Made by a program: the position numbers and the translations under genes. DNA of 64,000 nucleotides from Zygnema cylindricum (lineage: Eukaryota > Streptophyta > Zygnematophyceae > Zygnematales > Zygnemataceae). The notes beneath the pieces are model-generated. The model was not told where the DNA came from and did not search any database. It saw nothing but the letters and a program-made list of their open reading frames with translations. The DNA is taken from assembly GCA_037447655.1 (NCBI GenBank), contig JBBHKE010000962.1:100822-164821 (forward strand), written 5' to 3'. Of the stretch, positions 12,335 through 24,853 are shown in pieces (position 1 is the first letter of the stretch; each line of letters starts with the position of its first letter).

Positions 12335-13257
12335 GGGTACTTCCCCATGTAATCGGTACGTTGATAAAGTATTTTGGACTGTAGTAAGGATTCTCAGTAC
12401 TACTTTGAAGAGCGTCCCTATGTGCGAAAATCAAATCTGAACTTTAGAATGTGACGGTTGTAGACGTAGGTACAACTTGTGACTATTGAAGGCGACTACG
12501 AAACTTCCGACGATTAGTGACGCCAACAAAAACAGCGACAATCGTATATGTTTAGGGTTTGGTGATATTGTGACGTCACGCTCACCCGTGACAACGTCGA
12601 CGTCACTAATTCAATAACTTTCTGCCATGGTTTTCCGATTTCGTTTTTTCTACTTTTCTCGCTCGACTTGCCATTAAAAAAAAACCTAAAAATTGTCAAA
12701 AATAATATTTTTAAAATATCTTTCATTTTATACCAATATTGTCGTGTCTCATTCTACATAGCGTGAGATAAAAGCGATAGTGTGCGAGGGAGTGGGGAGA
12801 GGCGACGACGGCGCAAAATTTTGCAAAGGACCCCATGAATGAAAGTGGAGGTCCGAGACCCCTGCAGATTTTTTCCCGTACATGCGCGTGACAGGCACGG
12901 AGAAAAATAGCGAGGACTCTCCCTCGTCCTAAAATTTTAACATTCTTGTGGCGCGTGCGTGGGTCATTTTTCATTCGCTGTTTGGGCGGTACTTGAACTA
13001 AAATCACCTCCTCGAGGTGATTTTGGTTTAAGTTTTTTTTTGGGCTGGATTCTCTTGCCCGGGGGTCGAAAAGGGGAAGACGCCAAAATGGATTCACATG
13101 ACGACAAACACGCCGTACATCCAAAGTATGAATTGACGTATACTTTAATTTGGTAAACATAATTTTCTCGTACGGTTAAAGTTTTTTTCAAAGTTCCCTG
13201 AATTTTAGGGCAAAAAGACAGAGAAAAGTAGATACTTTAATACATGGGGACGTACCC
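12335..13257 (+). mobile_element. Harbinger-like element, GGGTACGTCCCC family, left twin
   Basis: 923 bp with inverted ends GGGTACTTCCCCATGT and ACATGGGGACGTACCC and TAA duplicated at 12332-12334 and 13258-13260. The interior is repeated in inverted orientation at 13296-14229. No transposase motif is seen. Confidence 0.9.
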
Positions 13258-13295
13258 TAATTTACTACACCGTGAATCTCCATAAGTATTAATAA

Positions 13296-14229
13296 GGGTA
13301 CGTCCCCATGTGTTAAAGTATCGACTTTATTCTGTCGTTTTCACCAAGAACGCAATTTCGTACGAGAAAACCTTTAGCCGTACAGAAAAATCAATTCCTC
13401 AAAAGTGCAGCAAACGTCAAGTCTATACTTTGAATGTACTTAAAGTTTGTCGTCATGTTAACGAAATTTGGCGTTTTCTTTTTTTAGACCCCCGGGCAAG
13501 AGAATCCAGCCAGTCAAATAACTTCATCAAAAATCACCTCGCAAGGTGATTTCAGGGAAGTACCGCCCAAACAACAAATGAAAAACGGCCCACACCCGCG
13601 CCACACGAGTGGTAAAATTTAAGGACGAGGGAGAGCACTCATTATTTGTCTCCCTGCCCGTCACGTGCATGTTCGGAAAATACAAGCATGTACGAAAAAA
13701 AATCTACAGGGGTTCTCGGACCTCCACTTTCATTCATGGGTCATGCAGAATTTTGTGCCGTCGTCGCCTCTCCCCTCTTCCTGTCACACTATCGCTTTTA
13801 TCTCTCACTTTTTAGAATGAGGCACGACAATACTGGTATTATATGAAAGATATTTAAAAAATAATTATTTTGACTGCCTTCTATGTATATATTAATGGCA
13901 AGTCGGTGAGAAAAATTGAAAAAACGAAATCGGATAGCTATGGTAGAAAGTTCTTGAATTTTATGACGTCGACATTATCACAAGTTAGTATGGCGTCACA
14001 ATGTGACAAAACCCTAAACATCTGCCATGTCAAAAAATTATAAAAATCTAGAAGTATACAACCGTCGTTGATTTTGTTGGCGTCACAGATTGTCGGAAGT
14101 TTCGTAGTCGTCTTCAACCGTCATAAAGCTATACCCACGTCTACAACTGTCACATTTCAAAGTAGTACGAAACACTTCACTACAGTCCAAAAAGCTTTTT
14201 CAAAGTATCGCTTACATGGGGACGTACTT
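13296..14229 (-). mobile_element. Harbinger-like element, GGGTACGTCCCC family, right inverted twin
   Basis: 934 bp from GGGTACGTCCCCATGT to ACATGGGGACGTACTT, with TAA at 13293-13295 and 14230-14232. It is a diverged reverse complement of 12335-13257 across a 38-bp spacer. The spacer (ACACCGTGAATCTCC) and the sequence after 14232 (ACTAATTCGGCGCCC) look like two halves of a family A element into which this copy inserted. Confidence 0.9.
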
Positions 14230-14310
14230 TAACACTAATTCGGCGCCCCCAACTTTTGACTCTCGAACCTAAAATAGAATAAACAATTTTGTTTTCCCGT
14301 ACGTTAATAT

Positions 14311-17198
14311 CATGGTTGTTCAATTCATACGGATTCTGACTATTTTCCTATTTTTATGTAGTATTCGTTATTTTAATACTTTAGTAAATTTTGTTTAGTT
14401 TTCGCTGTACAGAAAACTGTACGTAATTTTTCAAAAAAAGACATTGCATCATTTGCGCGAGGGAAGTTTGAATTTCTTTAGGGCTGTCCTCCTCTACAAG
14501 GAAGCCGCCATTGAAGATACAATAGAAGAGGCCACTGAAGCTGCCATTGAAGGCGCTTTTTAAGCATTTAAGAACCTCGCCATAAGGATCCATGTCGAGA
14601 ACTGGAGGAATAGAGTGGGAGCACATTAAGGCTCCGAACGGTGGGCTACTTAGAAACAACCGGATATGTATCTTTATCTACTGCAATTTCAAATACAGCG
14701 GTTAAGCAACTAGGATTAGAAACCACCTTCTTGGAAACGTGAAGAATGTAGGTATTAGAGCTCGTAATTTATGTCCGAACGAGGTGGAGGAGTTAAGTGC
14801 ATCGAAAACCGAAAAATCTTTTCATAACCCTCAGAAACGTGTAATATCCGATCTAGATGAACTCACCGGGAGTCCTAAGTCTAGCCACAACAACAACGTA
14901 CAAGATGTGCAAACGAAAAATAACAAATATTTAATAAACATAATAATTGGAAGGTAAAAGTAGCATGGGCTAAGGCTTTCTTTGCCAATGGCTTGTCGTT
15001 CCGACTACTAGATGACCCCTATTTTAAGGCAGCAGCAAAAAAGACAAGAGAGATACGGGAGTCTCACAAGTTACCTTACCGTAATGCCATGAGAACTCGT
15101 ATCTTCTCAAAGACCAAGGCGACGCTAAATAAGGAGTTGGCGAGCTAGGTCGTTACAATTAAAGTCACCGGTGCCTCGATCACATCAGACGGGTGGACAC
15201 TAGTTGATGACACGCCTCTCTTTAACATTCTAGTTGTCAACCCCAAGGGTGAAATATTTATGACAGCAAAAGACACTAGTGGCCATATCAAGGATGCCGA
15301 ATAATCCAGGGTGTCGAATACATTTGTAAGGCGTTGCCTAAGGGAGTTGTCGCGGTAGGGGGCGAGAATGTGGTGCGAGTTGTTGCAGGTTTTGCCCCTC
15401 TAAACAAGGTTGCAGCCTCGTTGCTCGGGATTAAGTGACCTTCGATCAGGTGGACGCCATGAACTGCCAATGTAATTCAAATGTTGGAGGATTAGGCAAG
15501 TTATAATTTATTTCAACACTTGTCCGAGAGGGAAAATAGGTGTTGGAATTCATCACAAATCATAATAGGCATGCAGCCATGTTAAAAAAAATATATACAC
15601 TTCGGGTTTTGAAATGTGGAGAAACCAGATTTGCTACAAATTTTGTTATGCTCTAGAGGTTTTTACAGGTGAAGGAAAGTCACGGATGCTTAATGTTTGA
15701 TGATAATTACAAGCGATGGACGGGCAAGGTAACCTACAAGATCGAGAGGGCTAAGATACAGACCACAATCTTTGCTCGGAGTTTTTGATGAGAGTGACAG
15801 AGGGTGTGACAATTTCAAAGCCTGTGGTGCGGTTGATGAGGGAGTGTGACAAAGAGGCCCCGAACGTGGGGAAGGTTTATTATGGTTTTTACATGATTGG
15901 GCAGTTCTTGCATAATTTATCCAGCAATGGAGGAGAAAATAATTATGAAGGCATGCATATTTTGGAGGAGTTGAAGACATTTTCGATGGCCAGATGGGAG
16001 ATGGAACATAGCCCCATGTATGCGACCGGCTTTGTAGTCGATCTTGAGTACCAAAGTGTTACATATGGGCAACATTCAAATGCAAGAGTAATATAAGGTT
16101 TCCAAAAAAGGCTTGAAAGGATGTTACCAACTGTGGAGGATCAGGTAGAGGCCCACATTGAGATCTCTAAATATAGAGATTTTGAGGGTGTTTTTGGTAG
16201 GGAGGTAGCAAAAGATTGTGCAGGGAAGGTGCCAGGGTGGAAATGGTGGCAACAGTTTGGGGTTGTCACCCCTATCTTGCAGAATGTACGAATTAGAAAC
16301 CTTGCCTGGTGCTCTGTTACTAGCTCATGTGAGCGGAATTGGTCAGCTTATCACCATATTTACTCTAAGAAAAGAAATAGGTTTACAGCAAAAAGGGCCA
16401 ATGATGTAGTATGAGTCCTTAGCAATTTCATATTGTTTCAAAAGATTAGGAATGTCAGCTATAGAGAGACCATGATAGCATGGAAAGAAGAGGAAAAGGA
16501 GGTAGGGGAAGAGGATTTTGATGAAGACATGTTTGACTTAGATTTGGAGTAAAGAGGTCCGGAGTGAGGAGAGATAGTGGAGATATGCCTATTGAATGAG
16601 TTGAGATAATTTTAATGTGAAATCTAAACCATATCCCTCAAATAAATACAAAGTTGGTATTTTTTTGCTTTAATGTGAACTTGTATTTTTTTATTGTTGG
16701 CATGCTGTAACATCATTTAAATTAATTGGTATTTTCTTGTTTCAATGTGAACGTGTCTTTCTAATTGTTGGCATGTTATATTAGGGACATGCTAAACTAA
16801 TGACAAGGTTGCCTGGTTGCTAGTTGATGATTCATCGTTGAGACCGCTTCATCGTTGGTTCACCAACCAGTGACGAGGCAGTCAGGTCGCGAGGAAGTCT
16901 GGTCGTTTGTTCAACCGCCTGATCGTTGGTTCAACAGTTGGTCGCTTGTTCAACTGCGTGGTCGCTAGTTCAATAGCCTGGTAGTTAGTTAATGATTCAG
17001 CCATTCAGTGTCGTGGTTGCCGCGTCGTTGTTTTTTCACCTTACTTTGTTTTTAGATATTTAAAAATTTGAAATTTAAATAGTGAAGGACAAAAAAAGTA
17101 CCAAAAGGTACGAGTACATAGTCGGGTATGCATTTTATTAAATTTTCAAAATCGTTACTCGTTCGTTTCGTGCGTGTTATGCGAATTGAACAACCATG
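14311..17198 (+). mobile_element. hAT transposon with intact ends and decayed transposase
   Basis: 2888 bp. The inverted ends are CATGGTTGTTCAATTC at the left and GAATTGAACAACCATG at the right. The 8-bp duplication GTTAATAT is perfect (14303-14310 and 17199-17206). It encloses the transposase pseudogene at 14739-16551. The 8-bp TSD and transposase type place it in the hAT superfamily. Confidence 0.93.
14739..16551 (+). pseudogene. hAT transposase (DUF659 plus C-terminal dimerisation domain), broken
   Basis: Cut-and-paste transposase remnant. The DUF659-like part lies around 14960-15460: a frame reading SFRLLDDPYFKAAAKKTREI, then TSDGWTLVDDTPLFN, then GEIFMTAKDTSGHIKDAE, broken by several in-frame stops and frame changes. 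The hAT C-terminal dimerisation part lies around 16230-16410 and shows the hallmark SSCERNWSAYHHIYSKKRNR, followed by an acidic tail. The many stops mean it cannot give a full transposase. Introns could account for some interruptions, but stops inside the conserved blocks cannot be explained this way. Confidence 0.88.
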
Positions 17199-17206
17199 GT
17201 TAATAT

Positions 17207-20200
17207 AGGCATTATTTAATTTCTGTCATTTATTCCAATTTGGATAGTTTATAAGTAGGATAGTGTACGAATTTTGTCACTCCGTACCAAAATTGCTCAA
17301 AATTTTGTACAATCGTACAGAAAGAGTGTCAGATAAAGGCGTCGAAACGCGAAAGTGATTGCGTCGATTCGAAAGTGCACTCGGATTTGATTCTCATTTA
17401 TAAAGATGGGGGAAAATAGGGCAAACTTGTTCTAACATGTTCAAACGTTAACCATGTGAACACAAGCTATAACGACTACAATATGGGAAAGTGTATTTTG
17501 TTGGTGGTAGGCCTTTGAACTTAGTTAAATAACACTAATGATTTATTTATGAAATTCTATGGGCTCCATTGCCCAAAGAATTCGCAGATCCAAAAGAAGC
17601 TTATTTAGATAGTGCCGACTCCAAGTTGATATAAACCCAAATGAATGATCTCTTGACAATCAGAACCCCAATACACCTTCACCCCTGTGAAGAGAAGACC
17701 TTCTCTGTGCTCAGTTCCACCACAGAATGCAAAGCTTGAATATGTGTTTTGGACAATATTCCCCACTTTGACTTTCCCACTGAATAAGTGCCATTCAGTT
17801 GCCAAAAAAAATCTTGCCCCATCACCCCCCCCTCCCCTCCCCCCTCAATACCGTAACCACAATGTTCAATTGGTACACTTGGAAAATTAAGATATGATCA
17901 ACAACTGACGAGCGATGTGAACCTTGCAAGTGGCAAAAGCCATGTGCATTCGGTCAGGGTGGATTAAAATCCACCAAAATCGGCGAGATAATATTTGACG
18001 GAGGATATCATTGGACCCTCTTTTCGCCATTCATTTACCATTGTGGAAAGGAATTTGCGTTTTAAATCATTACAATGCAGTTGATACAATGATATAGTTC
18101 GCACGTACAACTCTTACAACTAAATACATTCGCACAAATCTTCAATTTCGTTCGTCCGTACGGATATTGCAATTAAATTCCGCACTTGAAGAATCTTTCA
18201 CTATTGCCAACATTTGAACAAAAGCCTATGTAGTAAAAACAGGAATAAAGCACGTAGGCGAGAGGTACCTTGTTGGCAGAACATGATGGAATATTGATCC
18301 TAATATCATTGCCATTAAACGTGTCCGTACGATTACTGACAATTAGTGACAACACTCGATGGACAAGAGGTTTGAGTAAACTTATACTTAAAATCATACT
18401 TATAAGTAGTAAAGTCGACTGATAAAATCACTGAAGATCTCTAAAATCAACGATTGAAATTGGCACAACATTGAATATAAGAATTATGCCATTTTAAGAT
18501 CGACGAAAGTCCTTCAAAACATGAAAAAATCTTTGCTTATAAGTGTTGATGATTAAACTTTCTCATTAACAAACTATGTAATTAAGCATAATATAGTGTA
18601 TATAAATAATTTATTTACATAAATACATAATCAGTATGCATTCTATATAGTTTATCCATGGGAAAAAATTCTCTCGCTTTCAGCTGTACTTTTTTGGTAA
18701 AAAACGATCAAGAGGTTATCCACACTAATCAAGGGTAGATGTTATTTTTTACTCTTATTGACCGAGGCTGGAACTCGATAGGAAGGATATGAGTCATAAT
18801 TTGAGAGTGAGGGAGAGTGGTAGGGAAGGGGAGAGATATTTGGGGAAGAGAGGGAAGAAGGAAGTGTGATAGGCAAAGGTTGGAGAGGGAGAGAAAGGAC
18901 CCGGGGGTGGGGGGGGGTGTCGATGGGCATGAGGATCGATAGGGGGAGAGAGAGAGGGAGTGGGATTCGGAGATGCAGATGGTGATGCAGATGAAGGAAT
19001 GGAAGAGGGAGATGGAGTGGGTGACGAAGTGATGGGTCAGAAAGAGGGTGGGGGAGGTGGGGAAGAGGAAGGAGAGAGAGAGGGCGTGGGAGGAAGAGCG
19101 GGAGGGGAAGGGTGGAGATGGAAATGCAGTGAGGGTTGGGGTGGAGGTGTCGATAGTGTTGAGGCAGAATGGGGCACGGAAGTGGAAAAGAGGATTTTTT
19201 TCTGCTGTCGATCTCAATTTTGTCCACGCTTTGTTGTCATTCGTCGATGTCAAAAGTCGGCTGATGTCAGATGACGATCTTTTTAGTATGAGGGAATATT
19301 TTAGTTCCAAAATATCTGCGACACTTTGTTGACATTGATTTCAATTGGGTTTCACGACGATGGTATGGCGCAGATCCAATAGTGTTGGTCACATGTCGTG
19401 TTGAATAGAGAGTGTCGTAAAGTGTTACCTACTCCAGAAATGTTCTCAGTTGGAAACACATATACACCTTCATAACACAACGTAAAGGATACCACAACAT
19501 GATTTAGTGCGGTTAATTCCCGTAAAGCGTCAACGTCAATAATTCACTACTACCTCTAATAGTGATGCGCAGTATATTTAAGCTCAAGTGGGGGTGCTTC
19601 CCAGTCCACCCTATCAAAAAAGCTGTCTGATGAACATTTGATTCGAGGCGTCACAATGGAATTTCCGTCTCAGCCTATTCCCACAGCTGACGTTAATACT
19701 AGAGAAAAGACAAAAGAAGGCCAAACAACAGACAATGGAAAAAAAATCTCCTTCTAATAAACAAAAAATGACCTTTCTTAACAACTCACGGCGATTAACC
19801 ATTTAGGCTAACCTTTCACACCACGTCGATGATGTGCCTAAAAAAGTGTTAAGGTCATTAAAGTGTGTGAGTCTAAACTTAACTACTGGACGGAGTTGGA
19901 AAGTCTAAAAACTTTGAAACAAAATCCTATAACATTTCACCAAAACCTTCCTATTTTACTAACTTCAAAACAAAATTCTACAACAGTTCACCACAAGTGC
20001 GTGCACTATCCTCTTGTGGAACACCAGTGAAAAAGACAAATTTTGCACGAATCATCCCTGCTTCAACTGTCCATGAAAAATACACAAGTTAAGCGTATAC
20101 CAGCATAAAGACGTAAGGTAAGAAATATTGGAACGTCAAAGTGGTACAAATATCACGACCTTTTCGAGTGGAGCGTATTAGGAAACCCATACATGAATTA

Positions 20201-20245
20201 TATACAAAGTCCCAAGTTTTGATCTGTAGTCCCAAGTCATGAGCT
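17207..20245. other. Intergenic, no recognisable gene
   Basis: AT-rich sequence. About 18790-19190 is strongly G/A-rich on the plus strand and yields overlapping low-complexity frames on both strands (Pro/Ser/Leu-rich on minus, Gly/Glu-rich on plus) that I treat as artefacts. No transposon ends were recognised here. Confidence 0.45.
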
Positions 20246-22007
20246 TCAAGTCCAAGGAAGAAAAGGCAATTGATCTAGCCCATCCGCAGTAACATGACCG
20301 ATCAAGGCAAAAGAATTTATGCAAAATGCATACTCGTACAACTCTAGCTTGACCTCATCAGCCCCGTCTTCTACTGGTCTACCATAAACACATACAGTTG
20401 TAGAGATACTATCTCTGTCAGCAAAATAAGGCCATCCATTCAAACCTTGGGAGGCAAATGGCATAAAATTTTGACTCCGCAGAGTTAGTCTGCCATCAAA
20501 ATGGCCGATTGGATTATGCCCGAATAGTTCATCATCTTTGTCAAAAGTCCTCTGTAATACTTTGCAGATGCGACCGCCCTCTTTCTTTACAACGATAACC
20601 TCGACAAATAATTGACCGTGTATATCATCCATCAGTAGACCCACTTTCCGTACAAGACGAGAAAAATGTCGACGACTGAGCAAGGGTTGGTTGACCTCGG
20701 GATGCCCCCAGACCGATAGCAAAAACTGTTTGAAAAGAGGTGTATCATCTGTACTCCCGAATGGACCTAATTGGATGAATTCGGGAAATGGATGAAAAGA
20801 AAGCTCATTTTTGAATGGAAGACAAGCGGAGTGGACTATCTGGTCCTTGTAACGCAATGTCAACAATATCTCAAAATCTTCACAGACGAAGTCCGCCTTC
20901 ACACCGGGTTTATTAAGCCTTGAGAAAAGAGATTTAGCGTCGAAGATCTTGCCGTCAGGGCGGCACAAGCTGTATTTAACAACCAAAAAAAAATTATCGT
21001 CAAAAAATATATGTCCGAAAAAGTCAACATTCTTTGAGTTGACTTTGCTCTCAGTCAATAAAAAAAAAAAACAAAGGTAAGCGGTCACCAATGCATGATT
21101 AATAACGTACCACAAAACATTGACTAACTGGTATATATTATCATTAGCAGTACCAAGAGAAAATTTCCAATTTCCGAAATAGTCATTGCTTCAATATGTA
21201 TATTGTATATATACAATATATATTGTTCATCTCTAGCCCTTAAATGGTCGTCAAACATGTTTCCATTCAACCACGTTTTGTATTCTGATGGTTTACACAT
21301 CACAAGTAATGCAATAAAATATATCATTCCTACACAGCTCTATGTATGTAAAGAACTACACTACCCATCGTTCTTAGAGTTCATAACACTCATTACGTCG
21401 CGACTTTTTTGGCCGAAAATCATGAAATAGTGTTAACAACATTCTTTAAGCGAATGGACTACAATATGTCACGTCTCCTTGCACTTAATTCGTATTATAT
21501 ATTATAATATCGCATTGACACTAATAAATCCCTAACGCTAATGACAATGGGCAGTGTAGAGATCGTCATCGACATGTGAGCTACAATAATGCAGACCACA
21601 GTATTAATGTGCCAAATGTTCATTGTGGTAATAGCATATATGGTGAAGGACCGTATTGTAGGTGTATTAACAGTTAAAAATAAGTGCTAATACGAGGTAT
21701 ACGGACTATACACTGATTACCGTTCAAAAAGGTATGGAAACTTGCAGCCAGAAACAATGTCTAACGTGTTGTAAAAATAAAGAGATAAAAATGTGACTTA
21801 CAAAGACTTGGCGAGAGACGGCCATCGTCTGACGCAGAAATCGGTCCAAATACTGTCAGAATCTGCCACGTGTTTCCAACTGCGACTCACGCAGGCAAAA
21901 ACTGCCACCAGATTTGGAGTAAGAAAAGGAAAAACTAATTGCAGTAACTTCGGATTTTCAACTGAATTTGTGTATGTGGAAAGAGGAGGTCGAGACTCCC
22001 CATCCAT
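20246..22007 (-). CDS. F-box protein with unfamiliar C-terminal region (exons partly resolved)
   Basis: Probably the substrate-recognition subunit of an SCF ubiquitin ligase. Exon 1 is 21802-22007: after MDGESRPPL it has an F-box, NPKLLQLVFPFLTPNLVAVF then CVSRSWKHVADSDSIWTDFC and RRWPSL, and ends at a GTAAGT donor. The last large exon is about 20246-21049 (acceptor uncertain), about 268 codons ending ADGLDQLPFLPWT. A middle exon is likely near 21150-21290, where KPSEYKTWLNGNMFDDHLRA is open, but I could not fix phase-consistent junctions. A 198-bp MITE (21359-21556) lies in the first intron. The C-terminal part has no Kelch, LRR or WD repeats I can see. The F-box is clear; the full gene model is provisional. 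Confidence 0.72.
21359..21556. mobile_element. TA-flanked short MITE (family A, 198 bp) in the F-box gene intron
   Basis: Ends CACTACCCATCGTTCTTAG and, read inwards from the right, CACTGCCCATTGTCATTAG. TA is present at 21357-21358 and 21557-21558. Closely similar in size and ends to the copy at 31467-31662. Confidence 0.85.
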
Positions 22008-22692
22008 GTTGCTCAGGCTCACACAGGCTCTCTCAGACTCTCTCAGAATCTCTCTCTCTCTCTCTCTTTGTATGTTGAAGAGCGAAGAAGATGAAAGGAT
22101 CGATGAATAAACGACCACAGCAGAAGCACACAAAAAACAATGAACAAACGGCCAAAAGGAAATATTATATATGTGGCCGAAACCTTTTTCTCACAAGGCA
22201 ATTTTCTTACACTCCTCACTCCTTGTTCATTGTAATGATCCAGTTAACTAAGCAGGATGGCTTTACAACGAATACAAAGATAAATTCGGTAGCCAGAGGA
22301 CTGCATTTAAATAGCTGTTTATCTAACGTGCCGAGTACGATTAGCAGAATGCATATGCAGCACCTTTCTGAGCAACGCACACGGGAAGAGGAACAAAACA
22401 GAAAGTGAAAATGAAAGCAGAAGCAATCTTTTGTGTGCCGTACGCGCACGAAACTCCAAAAAATTACAGTATTGTACTTTCGTGCGCCGTACGAGCACGA
22501 AACGTCAAACGCAAATATTTACCATTGAATCGTAACAATCCGCCTGTCAATGTGAAAATTGCCAATATAGCTTATGTCAACCTTAGTTTGGGTCATCCCC
22601 TCGGACATACGTCGTGTACGGGCTTCCCTTGTCAACATGTCGGCAGCGTCTTCCAAAGACCAAAGTTGACACGCATTGAATTTGATTTGTTT
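22008..22692. other. Upstream region of the F-box gene
   Basis: Includes a CT-rich run at about 22046-22068 (GA-rich on the coding strand), typical of a plant 5' UTR, and an imperfect repeat of CGTACGCGCACGAAAC / CGTACGAGCACGAAAC near 22440-22503. No gene seen. Confidence 0.4.
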
Positions 22693-23047
22693 CATAGTTC
22701 AAAAGTAGGTGAAAGTAGGCCCATACAATCCTATTGTACGCAAAACATACAATAGGACCTTAAGACCCATATTGTATTGGTAGCAAAATGAAAAAAAATG
22801 GTAACAGGGTTGAGTTGCACATCGAATCGATAGAGATTTAAACGTTATGTCTAAATTTTGAAAATCATTCGGACAAAAAATTACTTTTCTGTGAGTTTTG
22901 AGGTATTTTTTATTTAAACCGTCAGATTTGGACAATCGGACGGTCGCTGATCAAAGTAGCGATTTAAGAAGGAAAATCCCATAACACAACTTACGATAAA
23001 GGCGCCTACAAAAGGCCTACAATAGAAACGCCTACTTTTGAACTATG
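22693..23047 (+). mobile_element. hAT-type MITE, CATAGTTCAAAAG family, copy 1
   Basis: 355 bp with perfect inverted ends CATAGTTCAAAAGTAGG / CCTACTTTTGAACTATG (the right end is preceded by ACG) and the 8-bp duplication ATTTGTTT at 22685-22692 and 23048-23055. Confidence 0.93.
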
Positions 23048-23153
23048 ATTTGTTTCACCGTCACAAGATCTCGCACGAAATGCCATTGTATGATGTGTTT
23101 CGTGCGCTTGTGAAAAATAAAAATATGGGATTTTTCCAGTAAAGCCATAGAAC

Positions 23154-23657
23154 CATAGTTCAAAAGTAGGTGAAAGTAGGCCCATACAATATGCCTATTG
23201 TATGTAAAACATATAATATGACCTTAAGACCCATATTGTATGGGTCGCAAAATGAAAAAAATTAGTAATAGGGTTGAGTTGCACATCGATCGATAGAGAA
23301 TTAAACGTCATGTCTAAATTTTGAAAAACATTCGGACATAAAAAAAAATTATGTGAGTTTTGAGGTATATTTTATTTAAACCGTCAGATTTGGTCGATCG
23401 GACGGTCGCTGATCAAAGTAGCGATCTAAGAAGATCACATGAAAAGCCCATAACACAAATCCTAGCCGTGTCAGTTCGCTGAAAAATTTCGTCCAGCGGG
23501 CGTGCGCTGTAATATGATCATACGTCACATTCGTACCTTCGTACAAGAGTGTGCACAAACTCACACACATACAGTATGCCTACTCTAAGCGAGTTTTGTG
23601 CCAAGTTTTGTGCGCCTACCAAAGGCCTACCATAAAAACGCCTACTTTTGAACAATG
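23154..23657 (+). mobile_element. hAT-type MITE, CATAGTTCAAAAG family, copy 2
   Basis: 504 bp, same ends (right end with one change, GAACAATG), and the 8-bp duplication CATAGAAC at 23146-23153 and 23658-23665. Longer than copy 1 because of extra internal sequence near 23450-23600. Confidence 0.92.
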
Positions 23658-23684
23658 CATAGAACTGATGCTGTTCGTGAGAAT

Positions 23685-24853
23685 GAGGGTGCGGTTACAT
23701 CCGACGAAAAGTGAGGTGTTTTACCGAAATTTTATATTTCACCGTACCATGCCGTACTATTTTTTGGTGATTTTTTGAGAAACAACATTACAGAAGATAC
23801 GATTCTGAATCTCCCAGGGTCCGAGCGAAAACATTGACCATCCGATTTATTTTTTGGTCTTCATCCGCAAAGCAATCGCTCCATCCGATTCCGTAGTGGT
23901 GTACCCACCTCGCGAAGATGAGTGCACCATCCAAATCCCGAAAATCGCTACACCTGGACGATATAGACTCGTGCGACAATGGACTACAGTACAGTGCTGT
24001 ACCACTAAAAACTTCACACGTCGTAATGACCATGTACCTTCTGAAAAGTTGGACGCGAATCCACTAAAATCCAACAAAAAGTCTTTGCCCCCTCACGCTC
24101 CTTTTGTATTTCCTTAAAAACTTTTGTGGTTTCCCGCGCTTAGAGTTTTCGTTTCGAAAAGTCAAGGCAAGAAAAGCAAGCGCTAAAAATGATAGAGCGT
24201 CTGCGAAAAAAAAGGGGATGTGGTTCCCTAAATAGATCAAATTTCAGTTACTTGGTGGGCTTGTATGTCAACCTGAGGAAAATATAAGACTAGCTATTGG
24301 TGCAATATTTGACAAGTATCCCATCTTTATAATTGACCAAAGTTTGAGATGATATCAAACTGTGGATTCGATTAACCATGAGTAAAATTTTAAAAACCTT
24401 AAGGTAAATCCTAAAGAGAACTCTAAGAATTCAAACAATTGTTGTTGATTTCGGTTTTTTGTGAATCGAACGGTGAAAGATATTGCCCCAAGTACTAACA
24501 GGTATCAGCCAGACACCTAGTTTAACCAAAACAGTGTGTCGCTTTGTATTTCTTCAATACATTTGTCAACCTTCTGATCCAAATGGCAATGAAGCTGAAA
24601 AAAAAAGAGTGGGATAACACCGTAAGCAGGACAACTTGTTCATTTTAGGTCGCCTGTTGCCGAAATAGAAACATCGACAATTACAAAATTGACAAGCTTG
24701 ACGGTAAACTAAACTAATAAACGCTCGACGGTAAACCATCGAGATTCACAAGAGATGCCAGAGGAATAACCACATTGGGCAGGACCTAATGACGAAAAAA
24801 CTAACCAGTTTAACCAATTTCTTATTTTCTATTTTTTTTTTTAGTATATTTAA
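23685..24853. repeat. Repeat block C, copy 1
   Basis: About 1.15 kb beginning GAGGGTGCGGTTACATC, repeated with a few percent divergence at 28417-29576. It is followed in both places by the same 166-bp segment. The start resembles a GGG-type transposon end preceded by TGA, but no matching right end was found. Confidence 0.85.

Noticed and set aside
12335-14229. One foldback transposon with 0.9-kb terminal inverted repeats
   Set aside because: Each arm has its own terminal repeats and its own TAA duplication, so two inverted insertions explain it better.
18729-19310. 193-aa minus-strand frame and overlapping plus frames
   Set aside because: Low-complexity product of a G/A-rich stretch, open on both strands, with no family resemblance or splice context.
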